This document shows, piece after piece, positions 36,609-45,960 of a stretch of 64,000 bases of DNA. The DNA lies in the NCBI RefSeq assembly GCF_013030265.1, contig NZ_WPZQ01000007.1, positions 124,001-188,000 on the forward strand. The letters run 5' to 3'. The position numbers and the translations under genes are program-made. Under the pieces are notes generated by a model. The model was not told where the DNA came from. It did no database searches and saw nothing but the letters and a program-made list of their open reading frames with translations. The DNA comes from Ruegeria arenilitoris. Its GTDB lineage: Bacteria > Pseudomonadota > Alphaproteobacteria > Rhodobacterales > Rhodobacteraceae. How positions within the stretch are numbered: position 1 is the stretch's first letter; each line of letters begins with the position of its first letter.

Positions 36609-37859
36609 TTACTGATGCGGGGCGTACCAGGTGGCCAGGCCATCCTGCAGTCGCTTACCGGCGTCTTCGGGAGATTCCTCGCCCTTGATCACCTGAGCAG
36701 AGGCGTTCCAGGTTTCGTTTTCAAGGTTTGGTGTTCCGCGCGACAGGATCTGATAGGTCGAGCGGATGGTCGACCCACAATCTCCGCGCCAGCTGACGAA
36801 CTCCTGCGCCAGCGGATCTTCCATGGGGACATCAAAGCTGGACAGCGAGAAGAAACCGGGCAGGGCGTTCGCATAGATCGTTGCGAACTCTTCCGAGCCG
36901 ACCCAATCAAGGAAGGTCCGGGCCGCTTCGGCATTCGGAGACGCGGCATTCAGGCCAATCGCGATATCAGTGTGATCGGAGATATAGCAATCATCACCTG
37001 CTGCCGGTACGGGCGGTTTGAACGCACCCATTTCGAAATCGGCCAGATTGTTAAAGCCGCTGATTTCCCAGCTGCCTGCCGGATAGATGGCGGCGCGCCC
37101 AAGCGTGAACAGGTTCTGGCTGTCGGGATAGGTCTGTGCTTCGTACCCGTCACCCAGATAATCACCCCATTTTGCCAGTTGGCGATAAGGGGCAACCCAC
37201 TGCTCGTCCGTCAGTTTTTGCGATCCATCGATCAGGCCCAGACGACCTTCTTCGCCTTTCCAGTAGTTGGGGCCGATATTGTTGTAGCCCATGGTGGCGG
37301 CTTCCCACTGGTCATTCGTACCCATGGCCATTGGAATGTAGTTTCCGTCTTCCTTGATCTTTTCGAGGACAGCAAAGAACTCTTCTTCGGTTTCCGGCAC
37401 GGACAGGCCAAGCTCTTCGAAGGCATCTTTGTTGTAGATGAAGCCATGAATTACTGAGGCCATCGGAACGCAGAACGAGGCCGAGCCGTCATCGGTCTGC
37501 CAGGCGGATTTTGCTACATCCGAGAAATTGGCCATTCCGCTCAGATCAGACAGATCCGCCAGATGTCCGGCCTCGTACAGACCCAGCGAAGTATCAAACG
37601 GGCGGCAGGTAATCAGGTCACCGGCGGAACCGGCATCCAGTTTGGCATTCAGCGCGGCGTTGTATTCCGCTGGCGCGGAAGGTGTGAATTTGATCTTGAT
37701 GTCAGGGTTTTGTGCCTCAAAGGCCGGAATGATCTTTTCCTGCCAAAGGGCAAGATCGTCATTGCGCCAGCTTTCGATTGTCAGAACCGTTTCTGCCTGC
37801 GCGGCACCAGCCAGAGCTGAGGACGCAAGCAGAATTGCGCTTAGTGATGTTCTTTTCAT
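36609..37859 (-). CDS. periplasmic sugar-binding protein (family 1 extracellular solute-binding)
   Basis: A 416-aa exported protein. The signal peptide (MKRTSLSAILLASSALAGAA) is cut near AQA. The mature part shows the MalE/UgpB-like fold (IIPAFEAQNPDIKIKF, GTNDQWEAA, WEISGFNNLADFEMG). It delivers the sugar to the two permeases. Its place between murQ and the permeases suggests an amino sugar, such as MurNAc, GlcNAc or a peptidoglycan or chitin fragment. Confidence 0.9.
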   Translation of the reverse strand: MKRTSLSAILLASSALAGAAQAETVLTIESWRNDDLALWQEKIIPAFEAQNPDIKIKFTPSAPAEYNAALNAKLDAGSAGDLITCRPFDTSLGLYEAGHLADLSDLSGMANFSDVAKSAWQTDDGSASFCVPMASVIHGFIYNKDAFEELGLSVPETEEEFFAVLEKIKEDGNYIPMAMGTNDQWEAATMGYNNIGPNYWKGEEGRLGLIDGSQKLTDEQWVAPYRQLAKWGDYLGDGYEAQTYPDSQNLFTLGRAAIYPAGSWEISGFNNLADFEMGAFKPPVPAAGDDCYISDHTDIAIGLNAASPNAEAARTFLDWVGSEEFATIYANALPGFFSLSSFDVPMEDPLAQEFVSWRGDCGSTIRSTYQILSRGTPNLENETWNASAQVIKGEESPEDAGKRLQDGLATWYAPHQ

Positions 37860-37889
37860 TGTCTTCTCTCCCTAATGTTTTGTTCTGGT

Positions 37890-38783
37890 TTAAATTTGTG
37901 CAAGCGCCGGGCGCAGATGTCCGCCTGCGCTATCAAGCAATCGCTTTGCCTGTGTCAGATCAGTTGCCCCTGCGGCCAGCAGAACGGCCTGTTTCAGGTT
38001 GCCCGAGGCCTGATCCAGCGCCTCGCTTGCAGCGCGATCCGAGGCTCCGGTAATGTTCTGAACAATGCCTTCAGCGCGCTGACGCAGTTTGCGATTGTCT
38101 GCGATGACATTGACCATCATGCCGTCATGGACATGCCCCAGTCGAATACCCATCAGGGTAGACATCATGTTCAACGCCACCTTCTGCGCCGTAGCAGCAC
38201 CCATCCGGGTTGACCCTGCAATCATTTCTGGCGGTGTATCCAAAAAGATGGCGCAGTCGGCATGTTCGAACAGCAGGGCATCTTTGTTGTTGGCAATGCA
38301 GATGATCCGGGCGCCCGCCGCACGGGCATGCTGAACGAAGCCCACGGGATAGGGGGTGGAGCCACTTGCTGAAATGGCGATGACCGAGTCCCCGGGTTTG
38401 ATCTTGGCTGTTGCGGCCCTGGCTGTTTCTGCATCGTCTTCGGTATGACCGGGCATTTCAGCGCCGGTCGGCACTCCACCAGCCATGCAGATGGCGATCG
38501 ATTCAGGGGACAGCCCATATGTGCCCGGCAGCTCGGCGCCATCCGCCAGCCCCATCAGGCCCGAAGAACCCGCAGCGACATAATAGATGCGACCGTTGTT
38601 TCTGATTGTTTCCGCAAGGATCGCTGCACCCGAGGATAGATCTTCAATGCAGTTGTCCAGACCGTTTAGGGCAGCCTTCTGCGCGTCGAGCAGGCGTACG
38701 AGAATATCGGGGTCCGGACGCAGGTCCAGCCCTTCAGCTTCGTCTCGCAGCATTTCGGTTTGCGGCAGCATTTGCGGCGACAT
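37890..38783 (-). CDS. murQ: N-acetylmuramic acid 6-phosphate etherase
   Basis: A 297-aa SIS-domain enzyme that removes D-lactate from MurNAc-6-phosphate to give GlcNAc-6-phosphate. Signature parts: YVAAGSSGLMGLADGAELPGT (read as YVAAGSSG then GLADGAELPGTY, with the catalytic Glu), SASGSTPYPVGFV, and NMMSTLMGIRLGHVHDGMMV. Its length is that of E. coli MurQ. It is the first gene of the importer operon and divergent from the kinase gene, linking the importer to muramic-acid use. Confidence 0.93.
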   Translation of the reverse strand: MSPQMLPQTEMLRDEAEGLDLRPDPDILVRLLDAQKAALNGLDNCIEDLSSGAAILAETIRNNGRIYYVAAGSSGLMGLADGAELPGTYGLSPESIAICMAGGVPTGAEMPGHTEDDAETARAATAKIKPGDSVIAISASGSTPYPVGFVQHARAAGARIICIANNKDALLFEHADCAIFLDTPPEMIAGSTRMGAATAQKVALNMMSTLMGIRLGHVHDGMMVNVIADNRKLRQRAEGIVQNITGASDRAASEALDQASGNLKQAVLLAAGATDLTQAKRLLDSAGGHLRPALAQI

Positions 38784-38940
38784 GTGATTCCCCTTTGGTG
38801 GAGTAATTAATACCTATATAATACCTTTTGTCCACCTCTTGCTTGAAAATAACGTAATTACCAAGAAAAATCACCAAAATAGCAAGATAAATGTGGCAAA
38901 GGTCTTTTTTTCATACAATAGGTATTGTAAAGGTATCTAT
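38784..38940. promoter_or_regulatory. divergent promoter region with paired GGTAT/ATACC operators
   Basis: AATACC at 38809-38814 and 38820-38825, and the inverse GGTATT at 38921-38926 with GGTATC at 38932-38937. Each pair is spaced exactly 11 bp, and the two pairs mirror each other across the region. Half-sites GGTAT fit the GntR/HutC operators known for amino-sugar regulators. The right pair overlaps the AAAGG ribosome-binding site of the kinase gene. Confidence 0.6.
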
Positions 38941-39828
38941 ATGGATGAGTCCTTCCCATATCTCATTGCAATTGATGGCGGCGGCACGCGCTGCCGTTTT
39001 GCCATGACTTCGCCTGCGGGGCGGATTGAGGTAATGCTTGGTAGCGCCAATGTTTTCTCGGATCGTGAAGCAGCCGTGCAGACGTTGGTGGATGGTCTGG
39101 GTGCATTGATCGAGCGGGCTGGGCTTCCGCATTCCGCGCTGCCGGACATTCCGGTTTATGCCGGGCTGGCCGGCGTCACTGATGCGACAGTGGCTTCAGA
39201 AGTTGCTGACCGGCTGCCATCGCGGATTGTTGAGGTTGAAGATGACCGCAGATCAGCTGTCGTGGGTGCGCTGGGGACAATGAATGGGTCATTGCTTGGC
39301 GTTGGGACCGGTTCATTTTTGGCGCGTCAATGTAATGGTGAGATCAGATTCATCGGTGGCTATGGGCCGTTGATCGGAGACGAGGCATCGGGAAACTGGT
39401 TGGGCCTGCAACTTGTTCGGCGCGTCTTGCTGGCAATGGACGCAATTGCGCCGCACAGCCCGCTGACCCGAGGCATCAGCAAAAGGTTCAGTGATGATCC
39501 GGCGGAAATCGTCAAGTTCTCAGGGGTTGCGCGCCCCGCTGAATTTGCCGAGTTCGCACCCATGATCATTTCAGCGGCGAAGGATGCAGATCAGGTCGCG
39601 GTGGAGATCATGCAAAGCGGTGCGGATTATCTGGTGGCTGGGTTGCACGCACTGGGGTGCGCCAAAGACGAACCCATCTGCGCAGTAGGTGGCGTGGCGC
39701 CACATTATGCAGATTATCTGCCGTCAGAAATGCGCGAGGCCTTAGCAAAACCCAAAGGGACCGCAGTCGATGGAGCCCTGTTACTGGCGGGTCGGTTGGC
39801 CGAGCGAGCGAAAGTGGAGGCAGAGTGA
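38941..39828 (+). CDS. BadF/BadG-type N-acetyl-amino-sugar kinase
   Basis: A 295-aa kinase of the ASKHA fold: phosphate-1 motif AIDGGGTRCRF near residue 8, GTGSFLAR, and GDEASGNWLG. Family members phosphorylate GlcNAc, and some (MurK) both MurNAc and GlcNAc. Next to murQ, nagB and nagA it would make the 6-phosphates. The frame is open from 38839 but ATG 38941 follows AAAGG and gives the normal start. The stop overlaps the GntR start. Confidence 0.87.
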   Translation: MDESFPYLIAIDGGGTRCRFAMTSPAGRIEVMLGSANVFSDREAAVQTLVDGLGALIERAGLPHSALPDIPVYAGLAGVTDATVASEVADRLPSRIVEVEDDRRSAVVGALGTMNGSLLGVGTGSFLARQCNGEIRFIGGYGPLIGDEASGNWLGLQLVRRVLLAMDAIAPHSPLTRGISKRFSDDPAEIVKFSGVARPAEFAEFAPMIISAAKDADQVAVEIMQSGADYLVAGLHALGCAKDEPICAVGGVAPHYADYLPSEMREALAKPKGTAVDGALLLAGRLAERAKVEAE

Positions 39829-40592
39829 TGGCAGATACCATCGAGAACTTCCTCAAATCCGACGACTGGATGCAAGACGCCACCGGTCCAAGATATGTGC
39901 GCCTGCGCAAGCGGATCGAAGAAAGCATCGAAACGGGTCTGCTGGGCGAGAGTGCACCTTTGCCTGCAGAACGGGAAATTGCCAATCTGACCGGCCTGTC
40001 GCGCGTTACGGTTCGCCGTGCGATGCAGGATCTGGTGGACAGAGGCATTATCATTCAGCGTCAGGGATCGGGGAGCTTTGTTGCCGACGGCACACCGAAG
40101 GTTGAGCAATCCCTTTCCCGGCTGACGTCGTTTACCGAAGACATGACCCGGCGCGGGCTGGATTCCTCCAGCGAATGGCTGGAGCGGGGTGTGCACACTC
40201 CTTCTCCTGAAGAGGTGATGGCGCTTGCTCTGTCTTCGGGCGAAGCGGTTGCGCGGATCTCCCGCCTGCGCCGCGCCAACGACCGACCGATGGCGATCGA
40301 ACGCGCCTCATTACCGATCGATATTTTGCCAAAACCTCAACTGGTTGAATCTTCGCTCTATGAAGTTCTGGAGCGCGATGGAAATCGTCCGGTTCGCGCA
40401 TTGCAGAGGATTTCAGCCATCAATCTCGAAGACGACGACGCCGCCCTTTTGGGTGTTGAACCGGGAGCGGCTGGATTGCGCATTGTACGCACCTCATACC
40501 TGTCGAACCGCCGGGTCGTTGAGTTTACCCGATCCATATATCGCGGCGATGCCTATGACTTTGTGGCGGAACTGCGCTTGGCCAATAGCTAG
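39828..40592 (+). CDS. GntR/HutC-family regulator of amino-sugar use (NagR-like)
   Basis: A 254-aa regulator. The winged HTH is at about residues 22-90 (LPAEREIANLTGLSRVTVRRAMQ, wing RQGSGSFV), and a UTRA domain follows (SLTSFTEDM-like start LSRLTSFTEDM). HutC members NagR/DasR respond to GlcN-6-P or GlcNAc-6-P and bind GGTAT-type half-sites like those at 38809-38937. ATG 39828 overlaps the kinase stop by one base; the open frame upstream is spurious. Confidence 0.9.
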   Translation: MADTIENFLKSDDWMQDATGPRYVRLRKRIEESIETGLLGESAPLPAEREIANLTGLSRVTVRRAMQDLVDRGIIIQRQGSGSFVADGTPKVEQSLSRLTSFTEDMTRRGLDSSSEWLERGVHTPSPEEVMALALSSGEAVARISRLRRANDRPMAIERASLPIDILPKPQLVESSLYEVLERDGNRPVRALQRISAINLEDDDAALLGVEPGAAGLRIVRTSYLSNRRVVEFTRSIYRGDAYDFVAELRLANS

Positions 40593-40600
40593 GAAACAGC

Positions 40601-41632
40601 ATGCAGCAACAGATCACCCGAATGCGTCGGGAAATCGATGAGATACCTCAGGCCGTTGAGCGGCTGTTGGTTCAGGGTCAGAGCGATATCGCGGCCGTCG
40701 CCAATGTTGCGCGAGAGCTTGATCCAACCTTCATTGTGACGGTTGCGCGAGGTTCTTCTGATCACGTGTGTACCTACCTTAAATACGCTTCCGAAATTGT
40801 GCTGGGGGTTCCGGTCGCGTCAGTCGGGCCATCCATTGCATCGATCTATGATTCCGTTCTGAAGTTGCAGCACGGCTTGTGCCTGTCAGTCTCACAATCC
40901 GGAAAAAGCCCGGATATCCTGGCCATGGCACGTAATGCCGGACGCGATGGGGCGTTAACTGTCGCGCTGACAAATGATGCAACCTCTCCATTGGCAGAGG
41001 CCAGTGCGCACCCGATTGATATTCACGCAGGACCTGAGTTGAGCGTTGCTGCAACCAAGACCTTTGTGACATCTGCTGTTGCCGGCCTATGGTTGCTGGC
41101 AGAGTGGAGCAGGGACGACAAGCTGCTCGCGGCCATTCGGGCACTGCCAAAGCAGTTGGAAGCGGCAGCCAGGATTGACTGGCCCGAAGTCAGAGAGGCA
41201 ATCGGAGCGCATCCATCGTTGTTTACTCTGGGACGCGGGCAGGCTCTGGCCGTGTCACATGAGGCGGCTTTGAAGTTCAAGGAAACCTGTCAGTTGCATG
41301 CAGAAAGCTATTCTTCTGCCGAGGTGCTGCACGGACCGGTTTCCATCGTTCAGGAGGGGTTTCCGGTTCTGAGCTTTGCGGCAGCAGATGCCGCTGAAAA
41401 TGCTCTGGCCGAAGTGGCGGATGCGATCAGCGCCAAAGGTGCGCGGGTGTTTGCGACAACTGACAAGGTGAAACGGGCGCTCAGAGTGGATCATGTGCGG
41501 ACGGATCATGCACTTGCCGACCCGCTGAGCCTTATCGTGTCATTCTATTCCATGGTAGAGGCGTTTGCAGCATCCCGGGGTATTGATCCAGATACCCCGC
41601 GCCATTTGAACAAGGTGACTGAAACCGTATGA
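40601..41632 (+). CDS. SIS-domain glucosamine-6-phosphate deaminase (NagB-II type)
   Basis: A 343-aa enzyme with two SIS domains, like the isomerase half of GlmS but without the glutaminase domain (TVARGSSDHVCTYLKYASE, SVSQSGKSPDILAMAR, LGRGQALAVSHEAALKFKE, SSAEVLHGP). It turns glucosamine-6-phosphate into fructose-6-phosphate and ammonia. NagB-II replaces the hexosamine deaminase NagB in many alphaproteobacteria. AGGAAA precedes the ATG. Overlaps nagA by ATGA. Confidence 0.9.
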   Translation: MQQQITRMRREIDEIPQAVERLLVQGQSDIAAVANVARELDPTFIVTVARGSSDHVCTYLKYASEIVLGVPVASVGPSIASIYDSVLKLQHGLCLSVSQSGKSPDILAMARNAGRDGALTVALTNDATSPLAEASAHPIDIHAGPELSVAATKTFVTSAVAGLWLLAEWSRDDKLLAAIRALPKQLEAAARIDWPEVREAIGAHPSLFTLGRGQALAVSHEAALKFKETCQLHAESYSSAEVLHGPVSIVQEGFPVLSFAAADAAENALAEVADAISAKGARVFATTDKVKRALRVDHVRTDHALADPLSLIVSFYSMVEAFAASRGIDPDTPRHLNKVTETV

Positions 41633-42786
41633 GCCAGCAGCCGAGTGCCGTAGTCGGTGCAGACATACTGACGCCTGAAGGTATCGTGCGGGATCATGCT
41701 TTGCTGCATGACGCTGGCCGCATCGAGTCCATTGTGCCGAAAGCTGATCTTAGGGCTGGTGTCGAAGTTATCGAGCTCGACGGAGGTGTGCTGATCCCGG
41801 GTTTCGTTGACCTTCAGGTCAACGGCGGCGGTGGATTGATGTTCAACAATGCGCCGGATGTTGAGACGCTGCGCCGTATGGCTGAGGCGCATGCGCGGAT
41901 CGGTGCCACTTCGATCCTGCCGACACTAATCACCGATACGCCCGAGATTACGGAACAGGCAATTGCGGCTGCCATCGAAGCTATAGAAAATGGGGTGCCA
42001 GGTGTCATTGGCCTCCACCTCGAAGGTCCGCATCTGTCCAGATCGCGAAAAGGGGCACATGAAGCCAATCTGATCCGGCCAATGGAGCAAACGGATCTAG
42101 AACGGCTGCTTGCAGCTGCACAGAAGCTGCCGGTTCTGAAGGTGACTATTGCACCCGAGAGCGTCTCAGATGACCAGATCAGAACCTTGTCAGAGGCTGG
42201 GATCGTGGTGTCGTTGGGCCACACTGATGCGAGTTATGAGGATTGTCGTGCCGCAGCTGAGGCTGGCGCGCGTTGCGTGACGCATCTGTTCAACGCGCAA
42301 AGTCAGATGGGCAATCGTGAGCCGGGCACTGTTGGGGCGGCACTTGCTTTGGGTGAATTGTCCGCTGGTCTGATCGCTGACAAGATTCATGTTCATCCGG
42401 CCTCAATGCGCAATGCCATCCGCGCAAAGAATGGACCGGGTCGCGTGTTTCTGGTCAGTGACGCCATGGCGACGGCGGGTTCAGACATCGCCAGCTTCAT
42501 GCTCAATAGCAGGGAAATATTGCGCAGCGAAAACCGGCTGACCCTCGCTGATGGTACGTTGGCCGGGGCGCATCTCGAGTTGTTGGATGCGGTGAAGAAC
42601 GTTGCCCAACTAACCGATGCCTCATTTGAGACAGCTGTTGAAATGGCCAGTCGTATCCCTGCAGATTTGGTTCGGCAGGAGCATTTGGGTCGTCTCTCTC
42701 CGGGTGCTGAAGCGAACATTTTGCATATTGGTGCTGATCAGAATCTGCAGAGTGTGTGGCAGAATGGAAGTCAATTGCTGAGCTGA
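41629..42786 (+). CDS. nagA: N-acetylglucosamine-6-phosphate deacetylase
   Basis: A 385-aa amidohydrolase: HLEGPHL metal motif, SLGHTDASYEDC, THLFNAQSQMGNREPG (the usual NAM is NAQ here), DKIHVHP, and the catalytic Asp in LVSDAMATAG. It removes acetate from GlcNAc-6-P, feeding NagB-II. It ends the plus-strand amino-sugar operon. Confidence 0.92.
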   Translation: MSQQPSAVVGADILTPEGIVRDHALLHDAGRIESIVPKADLRAGVEVIELDGGVLIPGFVDLQVNGGGGLMFNNAPDVETLRRMAEAHARIGATSILPTLITDTPEITEQAIAAAIEAIENGVPGVIGLHLEGPHLSRSRKGAHEANLIRPMEQTDLERLLAAAQKLPVLKVTIAPESVSDDQIRTLSEAGIVVSLGHTDASYEDCRAAAEAGARCVTHLFNAQSQMGNREPGTVGAALALGELSAGLIADKIHVHPASMRNAIRAKNGPGRVFLVSDAMATAGSDIASFMLNSREILRSENRLTLADGTLAGAHLELLDAVKNVAQLTDASFETAVEMASRIPADLVRQEHLGRLSPGAEANILHIGADQNLQSVWQNGSQLLS

Positions 42787-42910
42787 TCTGACATTATCCA
42801 AGCGTTGGTCAGACATTCTGTAGCAGAATTTTCCACGTGGTTTCAGCTATGACGCTGCCGAGTATAAAGGTAGTGATCTTCGGGTTGTGTAAATCGGAAA
42901 AGGCGGACCT

Positions 42911-44251
42911 TTGACTCAGTACAGTGTGAAACGTTTGCCTCGGCAGATTGGTGCCTCAGGGTGGAATGCCATTCTGCCGTCACAGACGTTTTTCCCAAAG
43001 CTTGAGCATAACATCTCTGCCGATATCACGATTATAGGTGGTGGGTTTGCTGGCCTTACCGCTGCCCGGCGTCTGCACCAGCTTGATCCAACGCTGAGGG
43101 TTGTTGTTCTCGAGGCTGGTCGGTTTGCTGAAGGATCAGCCGGGCGGAACTCGGGGTTCATGATTGATCTGCCTCATGATCTGAGTTCGGATAACTACGC
43201 GGGATCAACGCTTGAGGACGACAAGCACACCATCGCATTGAACCGGCAGGCCATCGCTTTTGCGACGCAGGTTGCTGATGAATGCGCGTTGACGGATGAG
43301 ATGTTTGATCCCTGTGGAAAGATCAATGCTGCAGCGACGCGGGCAGGGGACAGGCACAACCGCGAATTTGCAGCCTATCTTGACCGGCTGGGTGAGTCGC
43401 ATACGCTTTATGACCATCGTGAGATGCAGGAGATCACAGGCAGCACGCACTATCGATCAGGACTGTTTGCGCCCGGTACCGTGATGATTCAGCCTGCCGC
43501 CTACATCAGGGCCTTGTCAGTGCAGTTGGCGCAGAAGGTTGAGTTGTTTGAAAACTCTCCGGTTACGGGTTTTCAAAGGGAAGGTCCGGGCTGGTTGGTT
43601 GAAACGCCAAATGCCCGTGTTTCAACAGGTCGGATTATTCTGACCAACAATGGTCATCTGGAAAGTTTCGGTTTCTATCAACGACGTTTGATGCACATCT
43701 GCCTTTATGCCTCGCTGACCCAATCGCTGACGTTTGAACAGATCAACAGGTTGGGTGGTCAGCCACGTTGGGCCGCCACGCCTGCAGATCCGATGGGAAC
43801 ATCAGTACGCCGTGTTTCCGGCAGCTATGGTGACCGAATTTTGATCCGTAGCTGTTCGAGTTTTCATCCGACGCAGGAAACGACCAATATGCGTTTGCGC
43901 AATGCCGGCTGGGTCCATGATCGCAAGTTCAGCGAGAGGTTTCCTCAGCTCGCGGATGTCAGGATGGAGCACCGCTGGGCCGGAATGCTGTGTCTGAGCC
44001 GAAATGGATCAGCGGCTTTCGGAGAGCTGGACTCAGGTGTGTTTTCCGCGTGCTGTCAGAACGGTTTGGGCATTGCCCGCGGCACGCTGCAAGGGATCGG
44101 GGTCGCGGAACTAATTTTGCAGGACGGATCACAGATCGCGGATCATTTCCTTGCTCAGCCGATGCCGCCCCGATTGCCGCCGGAGCCGTTCGGATCGCTT
44201 GCGGCAAACAGCTATCTGATCTGGAAGGAGTGGCGGTCGGGAAAGGAGTGA
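42911..44251 (+). CDS. FAD-dependent oxidoreductase, DAO/GlpD fold
   Basis: A 446-aa flavoprotein. The FAD motif is IIGGGFAGLTAARRL (about residues 40-54), and EGSAGRNSGFM with HDLSSDN resembles gamma-glutamylputrescine oxidase-like members. The C-terminal ends in a second FAD contact (NGLGIARGTL). It starts with TTG (AAAAGGCGG upstream). It follows nagA by 124 bp and may be a separate unit; it probably oxidises an amine or amino acid. Confidence 0.85.
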   Translation: MTQYSVKRLPRQIGASGWNAILPSQTFFPKLEHNISADITIIGGGFAGLTAARRLHQLDPTLRVVVLEAGRFAEGSAGRNSGFMIDLPHDLSSDNYAGSTLEDDKHTIALNRQAIAFATQVADECALTDEMFDPCGKINAAATRAGDRHNREFAAYLDRLGESHTLYDHREMQEITGSTHYRSGLFAPGTVMIQPAAYIRALSVQLAQKVELFENSPVTGFQREGPGWLVETPNARVSTGRIILTNNGHLESFGFYQRRLMHICLYASLTQSLTFEQINRLGGQPRWAATPADPMGTSVRRVSGSYGDRILIRSCSSFHPTQETTNMRLRNAGWVHDRKFSERFPQLADVRMEHRWAGMLCLSRNGSAAFGELDSGVFSACCQNGLGIARGTLQGIGVAELILQDGSQIADHFLAQPMPPRLPPEPFGSLAANSYLIWKEWRSGKE

Positions 44252-44313
44252 TTGCTGCTCCAATTGGTCCAGAAATCTGACGACGGTTTGGAAACCGGAT
44301 GTGATGGTTTCAG

Positions 44314-44607
44314 CTACCGAGACCAATCCTGCCCGGGAAAGTAGATGCGGATAATCCGCATTTCGCCTTGGGCAAATTCAGCAAGAATTGTCGCCTGACG
44401 CTTGTAGCCGAAAGTCCGAATTTGCGATTGCACCGGATGCGCGGTTCCAATGAGCGCACCCCCTTCGGCAATTTTTTCAAGCCAGTTAAAAAGTGCATCT
44501 ACCCAGGCTGTGGCAAATGCCTGACCACGCTCACTCATCAGATAACGCGCGCGACGTTTGATATCGGTGTTGGCCCTTGCTGTGAAAACAAGTTTGTTAG
44601 GTGTCAC
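44314..44607 (-). CDS. ParE/RelE-type toxin
   Basis: A 97-aa basic protein with the RelE/ParE fold: KLVFTARANTDIKRRARYL at the start, IRTFGYKRQATILAEF in the middle and MRIIRIYFPGQDW at the end. It starts with GTG and overlaps the antitoxin by 11 bases, so translation is coupled. Such toxins block gyrase or cut mRNA. On a low-copy replicon the pair supports maintenance. Confidence 0.85.
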   Translation of the reverse strand: MTPNKLVFTARANTDIKRRARYLMSERGQAFATAWVDALFNWLEKIAEGGALIGTAHPVQSQIRTFGYKRQATILAEFAQGEMRIIRIYFPGQDWSR

Positions 44608-44857
44608 TGATCAGAGCGCCCAGAATATCCCGTTTCGCTGCATCTGCGCTCAACAGTCTTTCACCATTCCTCTGACTTTCCAGATATTCGGCGATGTCAT
44701 GATCGATCTGGCGGGCATCCGGGACCATCCCACGCGACAAGAATTCGCGCAAAGCGGTGCGCACAACCTCAGAAACAGACGCATAGTCGCCCGTGGCAAT
44801 GCACGCATCAATTTCTGCAGCGTGGTGATCCGTAAGTGAGATACTGACGTTTTTCAT
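44597..44857 (-). CDS. ParD/CopG-type antitoxin
   Basis: An 86-aa ribbon-helix-helix protein: the beta-strand MKNVSISLTDHHAAEIDA and helices through SVSEVVRTALREFL, then a flexible acidic tail that would wrap the toxin. It binds DNA as a dimer and represses its own operon. First gene of the pair, with the promoter at 44865-44893. Confidence 0.87.
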   Translation of the reverse strand: MKNVSISLTDHHAAEIDACIATGDYASVSEVVRTALREFLSRGMVPDARQIDHDIAEYLESQRNGERLLSADAAKRDILGALISDT

Positions 44858-44864
44858 ATCTCAT

Positions 44865-44893
44865 ATAATAGTATTAAATCATATCGGCGCCAA
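44865..44893 (-). promoter_or_regulatory. promoter of the toxin-antitoxin operon
   Basis: On the minus strand TTGGCG (44893-44888) and TATTAT (44870-44865) are spaced by 17 nt. TCATAT repeats around the -10 and at the start of the gene could be antitoxin sites. Confidence 0.6.
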
Positions 44894-44904
44894 GCCCTGC
44901 CTGT

Positions 44905-44922
44905 GATCTGATCTTTCAGATC
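44905..44922. terminator. hairpin after the EEP gene
   Basis: GATCTGA (44905-44911) and TCAGATC (44916-44922) form a 7-bp stem with a TCTT loop, 10 bp beyond the EEP stop codon. No U-run follows on the minus strand, so it may act as an mRNA end stabiliser rather than an intrinsic terminator. Confidence 0.4.
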
Positions 44923-44931
44923 TTTGTTCTG

Positions 44932-45960
44932 TCAGGATTTATTAGGCGCTTGGTGATCCGCAACCGTAACCTTGCTCCAGACGCAATCGTGGTCTGACAG
45001 AGGTTTTCCGTTCTGGTCGAGCGAAGACAGAGCGCCCTTATCCACACAAGTCAGATCACGGCCTGCGATCCAGTCGAGCTTCATGACCCGGTCCGGGTGC
45101 GGGGTGATCAGACTGGGCCGGGTTGTCGGCCCATCGGCGGTAAAACCCCAATTGTAACCGCGCTGTTCAGCCAGTTCGAACAATGTCTCATGCCGCCAGT
45201 CAAAATCGGGCGGCAGGTGATTGCCGGTGTTCAGATCGCCGCCAATCAGGATTGGCATATCTGGTGCAAACTGGTCGAGAGCATTCAACAGGGTCAAGAA
45301 CTGTTCATGGCGGTGCGCAGCTGCAGCATTGCTTTCCAGATGGGTGGAAACGAAACACACGGGTCCATTGGCTGTCGGAATGACGGCTGCGATAGCCATG
45401 CGACCCCCGACCCGGGGTTGATCGGGGTCGGCAGCGCCTGCATCTGCAGCATACCAGTGTCCATGATCATCGAGGCGGATCAACGCTGTGCGCTCGAAAG
45501 GCGCAGAGGACAGGATTGCATTGCCGTGCCATCCAAGCACATTGAAATTGTCGGAACAGAATGCACGTTCTGTCGGTCCGCCCAAATCCAGTTCATGGAA
45601 TTCGACGCCAAAGGCGTAGGCCATATCCAAAGCGGAAGCCATGGCTTCGGTCGTGTGCCGTTGACCTGTTCTTGCCATGCCGTGATCGACCTCGGAGAGC
45701 AAAACTACATCCGGGGCGATGTTGCTGAGGTGAGCGGCTGTTTCTTCCGGGAACAGGCAACGTTCGACATTCCAGGCCGCCACAGTGAAATTGCCGGGCA
45801 GTTGCTTGGATGATGCCTCGCCCCCCGTTTGCAAAGCACTCATGGCCGGCAGATCGGACAGCAGTGCACGATGTGCCTCAGCCGTTCGAGGTGATGTCAA
45901 AATCCGTTCGTGCTGTTCCGGTGTGATCGCCGGCAGCGCGCTTACCGTGGTTGTGATCAA
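44932..45960 (-). CDS. endonuclease/exonuclease/phosphatase (EEP)-family hydrolase
   Basis: A 342-aa enzyme. Catalytic motifs: AAWNVERC (about residue 60), [14 protein letters not shown], and SDHDCVW at the end. EEP enzymes cleave phosphodiesters, including phospholipid head groups. It is coupled to ugpC (TTG start overlapping the stop), so its substrate or product is likely glycerol-3-phosphate-related: it may take the role of the UgpQ phosphodiesterase. No signal peptide is seen, so cleavage is cytoplasmic. Confidence 0.82.
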   Translation of the reverse strand: MITTTVSALPAITPEQHERILTSPRTAEAHRALLSDLPAMSALQTGGEASSKQLPGNFTVAAWNVERCLFPEETAAHLSNIAPDVVLLSEVDHGMARTGQRHTTEAMASALDMAYAFGVEFHELDLGGPTERAFCSDNFNVLGWHGNAILSSAPFERTALIRLDDHGHWYAADAGAADPDQPRVGGRMAIAAVIPTANGPVCFVSTHLESNAAAAHRHEQFLTLLNALDQFAPDMPILIGGDLNTGNHLPPDFDWRHETLFELAEQRGYNWGFTADGPTTRPSLITPHPDRVMKLDWIAGRDLTCVDKGALSSLDQNGKPLSDHDCVWSKVTVADHQAPNKS

